Origin: Lactiplantibacillus paraplantarum
GTDB lineage: Bacteria; Bacillota; Bacilli; Lactobacillales; Lactobacillaceae
Reading direction: 5' to 3'
Assembly (NCBI RefSeq): GCF_003641145.1
Contig: NZ_CP032744.1
Span: 1,736,001 to 1,800,000, forward strand
Length of the DNA stretch: 64,000 bases
A program made the translations under genes and the position numbers. The notes beneath the pieces were generated by a model that was not told the DNA's origin, did no database searches, and saw only the letters and a list, made by a program, of their open reading frames with translations. Positions 1 to 7,746 of this stretch are shown piece by piece. The stretch's first letter is position 1. Each line of letters starts with the position of its first letter.

Positions 1-1429
1 TATCCTCCTTGTGTAGATCTGTTTGGTATGCTCGTGAGTTATGCATAATCGCCTGAAAGATTGCTTGTAGGTAAGGTGTGTGTGCCGTTTGCGTACTTTT
101 AACAGCAACTTGCTGTAAGACGCGTTGTTCACGCTGCTGATCTAATACCGGCAGCTGTTGCTGTTGCTTCAACTCACCGATAGTTGTCACCGTGTCAAAA
201 CGCTGATTGAGTAACCGAACAATCTGACGATCAATGTGGTTGATCCGTTGCCGTTCTTGGTTGAGCGTTGCCGGCATATGTAGCGCCCAAGCAGCTAAGC
301 CGACAAAAGCTAGGCCAATGAGACCAACTAATAAATCAAAGCGCATCGCCGTCGCCACACTTTGCTTTGAAAGCCACCCAGTCATCAGCGGAATCGTAAA
401 GGAAGCCAGACTACCAAACGTGAAGTAAATACCGGTAATTCGACCCTTGATATGCGGATAGCATTTGATAAACAAATTAAGACCGACCTGCATCACACCA
501 CCCGCAGCAGTGAACCCAAAACTAAATGCCGCCAACATGGATACGCTAGCAACCGGACTAAAACAAATCACCGCTAGCGCCAATAACGAACCACTATTCA
601 TCGCAACTAACAATTTAGTTTCCGCAACACCGCGACGTAACAACCAAAAAATCACAAGAACGCCGGTGATTGAGCCAATACTGTAGAGTGAAAGTAGCCA
701 ATGCGCCAGGACCGAGGAAAAATGAAAGGTCCTCGTTGCAAATAGACTGACCCATTGTGTGTAGAGAATCATGAGGGCCATCGAAGTGTAACCATAGCCT
801 GCTAAGCCTACTGTAGCTAGCCACCGTCGTGTTTTAGATTGCTGTTGTCCTACAACGACCGCATCTGAATTAGATTGATTTTTAGCTGGAAACTGTTGCC
901 GATTCAGTAACACTCCATTAATTATCAAAATCGCAGCCGCTAACATAAATGACCAGCCATACCAAATTTTCTGAGCTTCAAAATTAGCCACCAACAAAGG
1001 CAATAAGAATTCGCCGGCAGACATAAATGCTTTCAATAACACATTCGCAGAACCCTGCCGACCACCCATTTCGATAAATGTCGTATAAGTTCCCGCATCC
1101 AATGCCGAATTCGCGATTCCTGCTAAAATTGCTAACCCATAAGCAAGTTGAATATTGGTCACAACCGCCATTCCAACAAAGAAAATCAAGTAACTGAGCA
1201 TCCCCAGATTGACAAAGACTTTACGGCCGAAGCGATCCGATAAGTTGCCGAGAATAAAGTAGGCGAGCAAACGGCCGATTCCAATCCCCGAAATCACGTA
1301 AGAAACGGTCGCTAGTGGTGCTTGCCAATGTTGACCTAAGGCCTGCATATTTTGCGTTAAAATAATTAAGCCAATGCCGTGAACAAAGTAGTTTAAGTAA
1401 AGACTGACTGATAATTGATGCTTGTGCAT
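1..1429 (-). CDS. MFS transporter fused to chorismate mutase domain (3' end cut by window edge)
   Basis: This frame is open from an ATG at 1429 to the window edge, 476 codons. A good Shine-Dalgarno (AAGGAG, 9 nt spacing) precedes the ATG. Residues 1 to about 390 are a hydrophobic multi-pass protein with the major-facilitator loop motif GNLSDRFGRK. From about residue 393 the sequence becomes soluble and matches the AroQ-type chorismate mutase pattern: IDRQIVRLLNQRF, then VTTIGELK, PVLDQQREQRVL, and a C-terminal IF.AIM..SRAYQ. AroQ enzymes convert chorismate to prephenate, the entry to Phe and Tyr synthesis. The transported substrate is not visible; an aromatic amino acid or shikimate-type compound is an inference. 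An AAGGAGG sequence at 4-10 suggests the next gene starts just beyond the edge, so the fusion is nearly complete. The gene sits behind an aromatic attenuator. Confidence 0.85.
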   Translation of the reverse strand, partial: MHKHQLSVSLYLNYFVHGIGLIILTQNMQALGQHWQAPLATVSYVISGIGIGRLLAYFILGNLSDRFGRKVFVNLGMLSYLIFFVGMAVVTNIQLAYGLAILAGIANSALDAGTYTTFIEMGGRQGSANVLLKAFMSAGEFLLPLLVANFEAQKIWYGWSFMLAAAILIINGVLLNRQQFPAKNQSNSDAVVVGQQQSKTRRWLATVGLAGYGYTSMALMILYTQWVSLFATRTFHFSSVLAHWLLSLYSIGSITGVLVIFWLLRRGVAETKLLVAMNSGSLLALAVICFSPVASVSMLAAFSFGFTAAGGVMQVGLNLFIKCYPHIKGRITGIYFTFGSLASFTIPLMTGWLSKQSVATAMRFDLLVGLIGLAFVGLAAWALHMPATLNQERQRINHIDRQIVRLLNQRFDTVTTIGELKQQQQLPVLDQQREQRVLQQVAVKSTQTAHTPYLQAIFQAIMHNSRAYQTDLHKED

Positions 1430-1453
1430 AAACAACAACTCCTTAATGGAAAT

Positions 1454-1490
1454 AAAAAAAGCCGGCTAGATTCCAAGAATCTAGCCGGCT
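1454..1490 (-). terminator. Rho-independent terminator of the aromatic attenuator
   Basis: A perfect stem GCCGGCTAGATTC/GAATCTAGCCGGC with a tiny loop is followed on the minus strand by seven T residues. It lies 25 nt before the MFS-chorismate mutase start and downstream of the leader peptide, so it must be overcome for the gene to be expressed. Confidence 0.9.
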
Positions 1491-1619
1491 CATCAAAATT
1501 TAATCTCATTTGATGATATGCTTGCCGCTAGACTCACTGTGTCTAGCTGGCCAAGATGAATTGACTTCGCTTAGACACGAACGTAGGTGCCGTCCGTATC
1601 TAAGGTTCCAACACGGGCG
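1491..1619 (-). promoter_or_regulatory. Attenuator leader with competing hairpins
   Basis: Read on the minus strand, the leader has a 13-bp hairpin (1571-1603) and then a GCTAGAC/GTCTAGC hairpin (1527-1547). The 3' arm of the second hairpin can instead pair with the 5' arm of the terminator (GTCTAGCGGC with GCCGGCTAGAT, one bulge), which would give an antiterminator. The 3' arm of the first hairpin (GTGTCTAAGC) can pair with the 5' arm of the second. This cascade of mutually exclusive stems is the design of ribosome-mediated attenuation. I see no T-box sequence. The pairings were read by eye, without energy calculation. Confidence 0.7.
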
Positions 1620-1682
1620 CTACCTAAAATAAGCAAAGCCATAATAATAAGTTGCATTGATGGTTAAAGTCGTCATATTCAT
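1620..1682 (-). CDS. Tyr/Phe-rich attenuation leader peptide (20 aa)
   Basis: A 20-codon ORF starts at ATG 1682 (a second ATG at 1676 is possible) behind a GGAAAGGAAAG ribosome-binding site. It ends with TAG at 1620-1622. The second half reads TYYYGFAYFR: four Tyr and two Phe codons within ten residues. This enrichment just upstream of competing hairpins and a terminator is what is known for leader peptides that sense charged tRNA. Here it would sense Tyr and Phe, the end products of the chorismate mutase branch encoded next. It could be a chance small ORF, but codon content, RBS and position together argue against that. Confidence 0.75.
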   Translation of the reverse strand: MNMTTLTINATYYYGFAYFR

Positions 1683-1711
1683 CTTTCCTTTCCGTTTTAT
1701 TGGTTGTTTAT

Positions 1712-1740
1712 ATTAAAACATTCTCATTTTAATACGTCAA
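1712..1740 (-). promoter_or_regulatory. Promoter of the aromatic leader
   Basis: A minus-strand -35 TTGACG (1735-1740) and -10-like TTTAAT (1712-1717) are separated by 17 bp, about 30 nt upstream of the leader peptide ATG. Confidence 0.6.
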
Positions 1741-2042
1741 CCCTAATTTTATTTTAATTTTAAAATCGAGCAGTTAATTATTTCGAGCAACCGCTACCAT
1801 TACTGTTAAATAAGCTTACTGAGTAGCGTCAAAATAACATCAAGGATTGGTATCACTAATGTAACGGTCCAAAAATGCGCTTCTCATCAAGTTAGTCAGT
1901 GCGACCTAAGTCTGACTTTCGGACTGGTAATCAATGGCTACAATCACGCGTTTTCCTCCCGCAAACCCATTCGGCTGGATGAGGAGTCAGCGTTGAGGTG
2001 GTCACCGCCAACTTAGGCCTGCTTCAATTAATATTGAGCTCA
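1741..2042. other. Intergenic region
   Basis: No convincing ORF, RNA or long repeat was found. It separates the terminator of the rbfA operon from the promoter of the aromatic leader; both units run on the minus strand. Confidence 0.6.
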
Positions 2043-2083
2043 AAAAAATAGTCGTTGTGAATCCACATGGATTCACAACGACT
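2043..2083 (-). terminator. Terminator of the rimP-rbfA operon
   Basis: A 15-bp perfect stem AGTCGTTGTGAATCC/GGATTCACAACGACT with a 4-nt loop is followed on the minus strand by ATTTTTTT, 15 nt after the rbfA stop codon. truB and ribC, which follow rbfA in Bacillus, are therefore not part of this unit. Confidence 0.92.
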
Positions 2084-2098
2084 ATAACGTTGAACCGC

Positions 2099-2452
2099 CT
2101 AATCTTGACGCTTCAAATTATTGATTAATTCGTCAATCCGGCTACCGTATTGAACCGAATGATCGCGTTCAAAAGTTAGTTCCGGGGTTTTATAGATGCT
2201 AAGTCGTGAACCCAATTCGCTACGAATTAAGCCCGTTGCCTTAGTCAATCCAGCCGCCGTCTTTTCACCATCGGATGCCTTATCTGACAAAATACTGTAG
2301 TAGATGGTCGCTTGTTGAAGGTCGCCAGTTACCGTCACACCGGTAATAGTGACACCCGCAACTCGTGGATCACGAACCCGTTTTAACAAAATATCATTAA
2401 CTTCACGTTCGATTTCTTGTTCTAAACGACCAACTCGATAATGTTGTGCCAT
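2099..2452 (-). CDS. rbfA: Ribosome-binding factor A
   Basis: A 117-residue protein with the small type-II KH-like fold of RbfA: an N-terminal QHYRVGRLEQEIEREVNDIL helix and the family motif RDPRVAGVTITGV. RbfA binds the 30S precursor near the 5' end of 16S rRNA and helps late maturation, especially in the cold. Length is normal. It is the last gene of the rimP-nusA-rnpM-ylxQ-infB-rbfA operon, 23 nt after infB, with a strong terminator behind it. Confidence 0.97.
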   Translation of the reverse strand: MAQHYRVGRLEQEIEREVNDILLKRVRDPRVAGVTITGVTVTGDLQQATIYYSILSDKASDGEKTAAGLTKATGLIRSELGSRLSIYKTPELTFERDHSVQYGSRIDELINNLKRQD

Positions 2453-2475
2453 CTGCTAATCCCCCTTTTTAAAGG

Positions 2476-5064
2476 TTATTCCACTGGGACTTCCTTCATC
2501 ACGTAGGCCTCAATGACATCGTTGACCTTAATATCATTGTAATCTTCAATCCGAAGACCAAGTTCAAAGCCCTGTTTAACTTCCTTAACGTCGTCTTTGA
2601 AACGCCGTAAACTAGCTAACTTGCCGTCATAAATAACGACACCATCACGAATGACCCGGACACCGGAGTCACGATGGATAACACCATCAGTGACCATCCC
2701 ACCACCGATCGTCCCAATCTTAGAAACCTTATAGATTTCACGGATTTCGGCTTGACCAGTGATTTCTTCTTTATAAGTTGGTTCGAGCATCCCTTTCATC
2801 GCGCTTTCGATTTCATCGATTGCGTTGTAGATGACTTGATGCAAACGAATATCAACATCATCAGTGTCAGCTTGGGCCTTCGCTTGTGGCGTTGGCCGGA
2901 CGTTGAACCCAATAATAATCGCGTTACTTGCTTCTGCTAACGCAACATCGCTTTCATTAATGGCCCCAACTGCCGTATGGATAATATTAACCCGCACGCC
3001 TTCAACCTCAATTTTCCGTAAACTACCAGCTAACGCTTCAACGGAACCTTGAACATCGGCCTTAATAATGACATCAACTTCCTTGAGTTCACCCTGTTTC
3101 ATTGAGTCAAACAAGTTATCCAAGGTGACGTGAGCCGTTTGCTTCCGTTCTTCCATCAAAGCTTGTTTGGCACGTTGTTCACCAGCATCGCGCGCCGTCT
3201 TTTCATCATCAAAGACCACGAACCGGTCACCCGCATCAGGCACATCGTTCAAACCAGTAATTTCAATTGGTGTTGATGGTACAGCTTCCTTGATTCGCTT
3301 ACCATGATCATTAGTCATCGTCCGGACTTTTCCGTAAGTATTTCCGACGACGATTGGGTCACCAACATGCATTGTCCCTTGTTGGACAAGCAACGTAGCA
3401 GTTGAACCCTTTCCACGATCAAGACTTGCTTCCAATACGGAGCCAGCCGCATTTTGTTTAGGGTTAGCGGTTAATTCTAACACTTCTGATTGTAACAAGA
3501 TCATATCTAATAATTCATCAAGGTTCTTACCGAACTTCGCTGAAATCTGAACAAAGATCGTGTCACCACCCCAATCTTCAGGAATTAAACCATATTCGGT
3601 CAATTGTTCCATCACATGGTTAGGGTTAGCACCAGGCTTATCGATCTTATTAACGGCCACAATAATTGGCACCTTAGCGGCTTTCGCATGGTTGATTGCT
3701 TCAATTGTTTGTGGCATGACCCCATCATCAGCAGCGACCACTAACACGGTAATATCAGTAATGTCCGCACCCCGTGCCCGCATTTCGGTAAAGGCCGCAT
3801 GTCCAGGCGTATCCAAGAACGTAATGGTCTTGCCATCATGTTTAACTTGATAAGCCCCGATTGCTTGGGTAATCCCACCGGCTTCACCTTCCGTAACGTG
3901 AGTGTGCCGTAATTGGTCCAATAAGGTCGTCTTCCCATGGTCAACGTGACCCATGACAGTGACAACGGGTGCTCGTGGCGCCAAATTATCAGTATTATTA
4001 ACTTCATCATCAAAGAACTTGTCTAAGTCGGTAACATCGACTTGCACTTTTTCTTGCGCCTCAATGCCGTAGTCACTGGCAAGGATTTCAATCGTATCCT
4101 TATCCAAAGATTGATTTTGGTTAACTGCCACGCCTAACATGAATAACTTCTTGATGATTTCGGCTGGTTCACGATGCAATAACTTACCCAAATCTTGAGC
4201 ATTCATGCCGACCGTGTAAACCAGTGTTTCTGGCAATGGCTTATCTTTCCGAACTGGGGCTGGCTTGTTATTGACTTGCCGAATTCGTTGATTCTTATTA
4301 TTGCGGCTCTTATTGTTACGGTTATTGCGCCGCCGGTTATTATTATTACCACCCCGATAACGGCCACCGCCATTACCGCCACCATTGTTATTATTGTTTA
4401 AACTGCCACCAAAGCGACCACTACCGTTACGGGAGCTGTTACTAGTCCCGTTACCCCGGTTACCGTTTGAAGCGTTGCTGTTCGTCGTATTCCGGTTATT
4501 ATTCCGGTTCTGACTACTATTATTGGAACGATTACTGCTATTGTTCGAACGGTTAGCACTCGTATTTGAACGGTTACTATTATTGGACCGGTTGTTAGTA
4601 CTGTTGTTAGACCGGTTCGTATTGTTCCCATTACTATTCCGAGTACTGTTACTACGTGCAGCATTGGTTGAACGGTTACCGTTATTACTGTTACTGCGGT
4701 TGCCACCGTTATTATTGCTACGATTACCGCTACTGTTACGGCTTTGACTATTATTTTGGTTATTATTACGATTATTATTCAAAGAATCACCACTCTGTTG
4801 ATGACGCGAGTTGGATTGCTGCTGATTAGCAGTTCGTGTCACATTTTTTGCTGCAGTTTGCGCAGCCCGACCAGTTTTAGCTGGAGCCGGTTGAGATTTA
4901 GGATGGGTAACCGTGGTAGCGCCTTGTAACTGACGCGCCTCACCGTCACCGAGTGTCGACATATGATTTTTGACGGAGAATCCCAGCTGCTGTGCTTGCG
5001 CAATCAGTTGCTTACTTGGGACGTTGAGCTCCTTCGCTAATTCATAAATTCGCTTTTTCCCCAT
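2476..5064 (-). CDS. infB: Translation initiation factor IF-2
   Basis: An 862-residue GTPase that delivers fMet-tRNA to the 30S P site. The start has an IF2_N domain ([17 protein letters not shown]). Residues about 60-265 are an extreme low-complexity linker made almost only of Asn, Ser, Arg and Gly. A second IF2_N-like segment follows ([18 protein letters not shown]). The G domain starts near residue 365, with GHVDHGKT (G1), DTPGH (G3, near 420) and NKID (G4, near 477). Domains II to IV follow, ending in [13 protein letters not shown]. The start ATG has AAGGAGG 9 nt upstream. It lies 15 nt downstream of ylxQ in the same operon. Confidence 0.98.
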   Translation of the reverse strand: MGKKRIYELAKELNVPSKQLIAQAQQLGFSVKNHMSTLGDGEARQLQGATTVTHPKSQPAPAKTGRAAQTAAKNVTRTANQQQSNSRHQQSGDSLNNNRNNNQNNSQSRNSSGNRSNNNGGNRSNSNNGNRSTNAARSNSTRNSNGNNTNRSNNSTNNRSNNSNRSNTSANRSNNSSNRSNNSSQNRNNNRNTTNSNASNGNRGNGTSNSSRNGSGRFGGSLNNNNNGGGNGGGRYRGGNNNNRRRNNRNNKSRNNKNQRIRQVNNKPAPVRKDKPLPETLVYTVGMNAQDLGKLLHREPAEIIKKLFMLGVAVNQNQSLDKDTIEILASDYGIEAQEKVQVDVTDLDKFFDDEVNNTDNLAPRAPVVTVMGHVDHGKTTLLDQLRHTHVTEGEAGGITQAIGAYQVKHDGKTITFLDTPGHAAFTEMRARGADITDITVLVVAADDGVMPQTIEAINHAKAAKVPIIVAVNKIDKPGANPNHVMEQLTEYGLIPEDWGGDTIFVQISAKFGKNLDELLDMILLQSEVLELTANPKQNAAGSVLEASLDRGKGSTATLLVQQGTMHVGDPIVVGNTYGKVRTMTNDHGKRIKEAVPSTPIEITGLNDVPDAGDRFVVFDDEKTARDAGEQRAKQALMEERKQTAHVTLDNLFDSMKQGELKEVDVIIKADVQGSVEALAGSLRKIEVEGVRVNIIHTAVGAINESDVALAEASNAIIIGFNVRPTPQAKAQADTDDVDIRLHQVIYNAIDEIESAMKGMLEPTYKEEITGQAEIREIYKVSKIGTIGGGMVTDGVIHRDSGVRVIRDGVVIYDGKLASLRRFKDDVKEVKQGFELGLRIEDYNDIKVNDVIEAYVMKEVPVE

Positions 5065-5078
5065 ATCTTCACCCTCCT

Positions 5079-5384
5079 TTACCGTGTCATGATCGCCACC
5101 ATTTTCTTCGCAAACCCGGCATCCGTGATGGCATAAATAGTTCGTTTATTCCCGGTAGCCGTGTTTAACTCTGCTTTAGTAAAGGTATCGATCACTGGAA
5201 CATCATAAGATTGGGCCTTATCATGGAATTTTTTGGCAGTCGTGGGACCGGCATCGCTAGCAATAAAGACTAGTTTAGCCGTCTGATTACGAATTGCGGC
5301 CAAGGCTAAATCCTCACCCGTAATCTGCTTGCTGGCACGCCGTGAAAGGCCCAGTAGGTTTAAACAAGCTTCGTTAGGCGTCAT
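5079..5384 (-). CDS. ylxQ: L7Ae-family K-turn RNA-binding protein
   Basis: About 101 residues from ATG 5384 ([19 protein letters not shown]). This start overlaps the rnpM stop by 11 bp and has AGGAA about 10 nt upstream; an in-frame start farther upstream at 5423 would lie well inside rnpM and is less likely. The protein shows the L7Ae/L30e/Gadd45 fold pattern ([35 protein letters not shown]), known for binding RNA kink-turns. This gene occupies the same place between ylxR and infB in Bacillus; its exact physiological RNA is not clear. Confidence 0.9.
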   Translation of the reverse strand: MTPNEACLNLLGLSRRASKQITGEDLALAAIRNQTAKLVFIASDAGPTTAKKFHDKAQSYDVPVIDTFTKAELNTATGNKRTIYAITDAGFAKKMVAIMTR

Positions 5385-5673
5385 TACCGAAAAGTTCCTT
5401 TCGGGCTTGTTGATGATCAACATACGCCACTAACTCATCGTAAAAGTCCGCGTCAACTTTAATACCAAACGCCTTATCAAAAGTCTTTTCCTGTTTGGCG
5501 CGTTGCGCAACCGCTACGTCTAACGCGATGTAAGCACCGCGACCCGGCTTTTTACCGGTCGGATCAACGGATACTTCATCTTGCTTATTCTTAACGACCC
5601 GGACTAAGTCTTTTTTGGGATGCATTTCACCCGTCACAATGTCCTTTCGTAACGGCACTTTTCTTTTTTTCAT
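5374..5673 (-). CDS. rnpM: YlxR-family RNase P modulator
   Basis: A 99-residue basic protein of the YlxR (DUF448) family. It shows the conserved KDLVRVVKNK, VDPTGKKPGRGAYI and FDKAFGIKV segments. YlxR proteins bind RNA, and the Bacillus homologue has been described as a modulator of RNase P (RnpM). The family's usual length is 90-100 residues, so it looks intact. AAAGGAGG precedes the ATG. It sits between nusA and ylxQ and is probably translationally coupled to ylxQ through the 11-bp overlap. Confidence 0.92.
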   Translation of the reverse strand: MKKRKVPLRKDIVTGEMHPKKDLVRVVKNKQDEVSVDPTGKKPGRGAYIALDVAVAQRAKQEKTFDKAFGIKVDADFYDELVAYVDHQQARKELFGNDA

Positions 5674-5717
5674 AATCCCAGACCTCCTTTAGTTACTTCA
5701 CTCACTTAGCAACCAAC

Positions 5718-6938
5718 TTATTCAGCATCACTCGCTGGTTCATCAACGGCTGCTTCTGAATCAGTCACCGGTACTGCTGCTTCGGACGTTGCTGCTTCAT
5801 CATTACTGGCTTCACTCGTTGCTGTTGTTGGTACTTCCTCAGTGGTTGCTTCTGGGGCCGTCTCAGCAGCGGCAATATCATTCGGGTTTGCATCCATTAT
5901 ATCAGAAGCTTCGGTTTCCGATTTAATATCGATCTTGAAACCAGTCAATTTAGCAGCTAAACGGGCATTTTGACCACGTTTACCAATGGCTAATGACAAT
6001 TGATAGTCAGGAACGACCACGGTACAACCCCGCTCATTTTCAGGATCGAAAATAACATCTAAAACTTCAGCAGGATTCAATGCATTGGCAATAAATACAG
6101 CCTGGTCATCCGTCCATTCAACGATATCCATGTTTTCACCATGTAACTCGTTAACAATCGTTTGAACCCGCTGTCCTTTAGGACCCACACAAGTTCCGAC
6201 GGCATCAACATTCGGATTATTAGAACGGACCGCTACTTTAGCCCGGTCACCAGCTTCGCGAGCAATGGAAACAATCTCGACGATGCCATCAAAGATTTCG
6301 GGAACTTCTTGTTCAAACAAACGTTTCAACAAATCTGGCGCTGTTCGCGAAACAAACACTTGTGGCCCCTTGGTCGCGTTTTCGACCTTAGAAACGTAGA
6401 CCTTAATTTTATCATGAATCCGGTAAACTTCACCAGGCAACTGGTCTGAACGTCCCATAACAGCTTCTACTTTACCTAAGCTGACGTAAACAAACCGATT
6501 ATCTTGACGTTCCACCTCACCAGTCACGATTTCATTTTCATACTGGCTGTATTCATCATAAATGATTCCACGTTCAGCTTCACGAACTCGCTGCATGATA
6601 ACCTGCTTAGCTGTCTGCGCCGCAATCCGACCAAAGTTCTTAGGTGTTACTTCAAACCGAATATCATCACCAATTTCGTAAGCTCGGTTGATGGCTAATG
6701 CATCTTGCAAACTAACTTCCAAACGTGAGTCGAAGACGTCTTCGACAACTTCTTTGACCGCGTAAACGTGAATATTACCCTTAATCTGATCAAAGTCAAC
6801 TTCAACGTTTTGAGCCTGACCATAATTACGCTTGTAAGCTGATACTAACGCCGCTTCCAACGCTTCGATCACAACTTCTTTTTTGATGCCCTTTTCTGAT
6901 TCGAGGGTGTCTAAGGCCCCTAATAATTCCTTGCTCAT
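5718..6938 (-). CDS. nusA: Transcription termination/antitermination factor NusA
   Basis: A 406-residue protein. An N-terminal RNA polymerase-binding domain (MSKELLGALDTLESEKGI) is followed by S1 (about 135-200) and two KH domains (CVGPKGQRVQTIVNELHGE near 247; LSLAIGKRGQNARLAAKL near 320). An acidic, Ala/Thr/Glu-rich tail of about 50 residues replaces the C-terminal repeats of proteobacterial NusA. NusA promotes pausing and hairpin-dependent termination. ATG 6938 has AAAGGAG 7 nt upstream. Because a terminator lies in this operon's own leader, NusA could feed back on its own synthesis; that is an inference. Confidence 0.98.
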   Translation of the reverse strand: MSKELLGALDTLESEKGIKKEVVIEALEAALVSAYKRNYGQAQNVEVDFDQIKGNIHVYAVKEVVEDVFDSRLEVSLQDALAINRAYEIGDDIRFEVTPKNFGRIAAQTAKQVIMQRVREAERGIIYDEYSQYENEIVTGEVERQDNRFVYVSLGKVEAVMGRSDQLPGEVYRIHDKIKVYVSKVENATKGPQVFVSRTAPDLLKRLFEQEVPEIFDGIVEIVSIAREAGDRAKVAVRSNNPNVDAVGTCVGPKGQRVQTIVNELHGENMDIVEWTDDQAVFIANALNPAEVLDVIFDPENERGCTVVVPDYQLSLAIGKRGQNARLAAKLTGFKIDIKSETEASDIMDANPNDIAAAETAPEATTEEVPTTATSEASNDEAATSEAAVPVTDSEAAVDEPASDAE

Positions 6939-6958
6939 GTGTAGACTCCTTTACTTAT

Positions 6959-7435
6959 TTAGAACTTTACCGCTAAACGGGCTTGCGAGATTTGTTCCCG
7001 GTTAATCGTCACTGTTTTATGACGTGTCTTATCCATGTAATCAACGGTTAACGTCGCCGGCGTCACGGCCGTCAAGTCACCTTCAAAAACCTTCTTGCCA
7101 TCTAATTTCTGATATAGCCCAATGTGCACATACTTACCGATAGCATTTTGATAATCAGCTTCCTTCTTCAGGGGCCGCTCCGCACCTGGCGAAGAGACTT
7201 CTAAGAAATAGGCCTGTGGAATTGGATCAGGATCCATGGTATCTAACTTTTCACTAAGTTCATCACTAACCATTGCACATTCTTCAATATTAATGCCGCC
7301 CGGCTTGTCAATATAAATTCGCAAATACCAGCTTTGACCTTCGCGAACAAATTCAAGATCCACGAGTTCAAATTGGTGTGCGCTGACAATGGCTGCGGCC
7401 ACTGGCTGAATGGTTTCAACAACGTTATTGCTCAA
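6959..7435 (-). CDS. rimP: Ribosome maturation factor RimP
   Basis: A 158-residue protein with the RimP N-terminal signature ([20 protein letters not shown]) and the conserved [12 protein letters not shown] turn. RimP acts on the 30S subunit during early assembly of the 3' domain. The start is a TTG at 7435 with AGGAGG 7 nt upstream; no ATG fits the family N-terminus. It is the first gene of the operon that runs through rbfA. Confidence 0.96.
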   Translation of the reverse strand: MSNNVVETIQPVAAAIVSAHQFELVDLEFVREGQSWYLRIYIDKPGGINIEECAMVSDELSEKLDTMDPDPIPQAYFLEVSSPGAERPLKKEADYQNAIGKYVHIGLYQKLDGKKVFEGDLTAVTPATLTVDYMDKTRHKTVTINREQISQARLAVKF

Positions 7436-7463
7436 GGCTGTGCCTCCTATTCAGATTAGTCCA

Positions 7464-7492
7464 ATAAAAAGAGTGAGCATCGCTGCTCACTC
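7464..7492 (-). terminator. Terminator inside the rimP operon leader
   Basis: A 9-bp stem GAGTGAGCA/TGCTCACTC with a 4-nt loop is followed on the minus strand by TTTTTATT. It lies downstream of the operon's likely promoter and only about 30 nt before the rimP start codon. It therefore behaves as a leader attenuator rather than as the polC terminator. A small palindrome CTCGTTAACGAG overlaps its 5' arm and could compete with it. Confidence 0.85.
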
Positions 7493-7519
7493 GTTAACGA
7501 GTTTTAAATTACAACCCAT

Positions 7520-7548
7520 ATATTAGCACAATTATCTAAGAACCGCAA
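7520..7548 (-). promoter_or_regulatory. Promoter of the rimP-nusA-infB-rbfA operon
   Basis: Minus-strand -35 TTGCGG (7543-7548), 17-bp spacer, -10 TAATAT (7520-7525). Transcription would start near 7513, giving a leader of about 78 nt. Confidence 0.8.
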
Positions 7549-7746
7549 GTTTACGCCATTTATAGCATTCAAATGACCATTACGCTGATTAACGGCTAGC
7601 CACGCTTTTAAGTGACAGAAAGCCTGTCAAATCACAGTTTGTCACCATAATTCGTTGGCAACGATGATGATAGCCCGCGGTCGTATCAAATGAGCCGTTC
7701 ACCTTAAAGTTTCATCAACTTTTAACAAAGCCGGGCACAATGACTA
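7549..7746. other. polC-rimP intergenic region
   Basis: The stretch between the polC stop codon and the rimP promoter. I see no clear terminator for polC here and no ORF. Confidence 0.5.

Noticed and set aside
1454..1740. T-box riboswitch before the aromatic gene
   Set aside because: No T-box consensus (TGGGTGG-type) or specifier loop could be found; the Tyr/Phe peptide explains the leader better.
4195..4747. Several long frames on both strands within infB
   Set aside because: They are by-products of the repetitive Asn/Ser/Arg codons of the IF-2 linker and have no RBS or plausible proteins.
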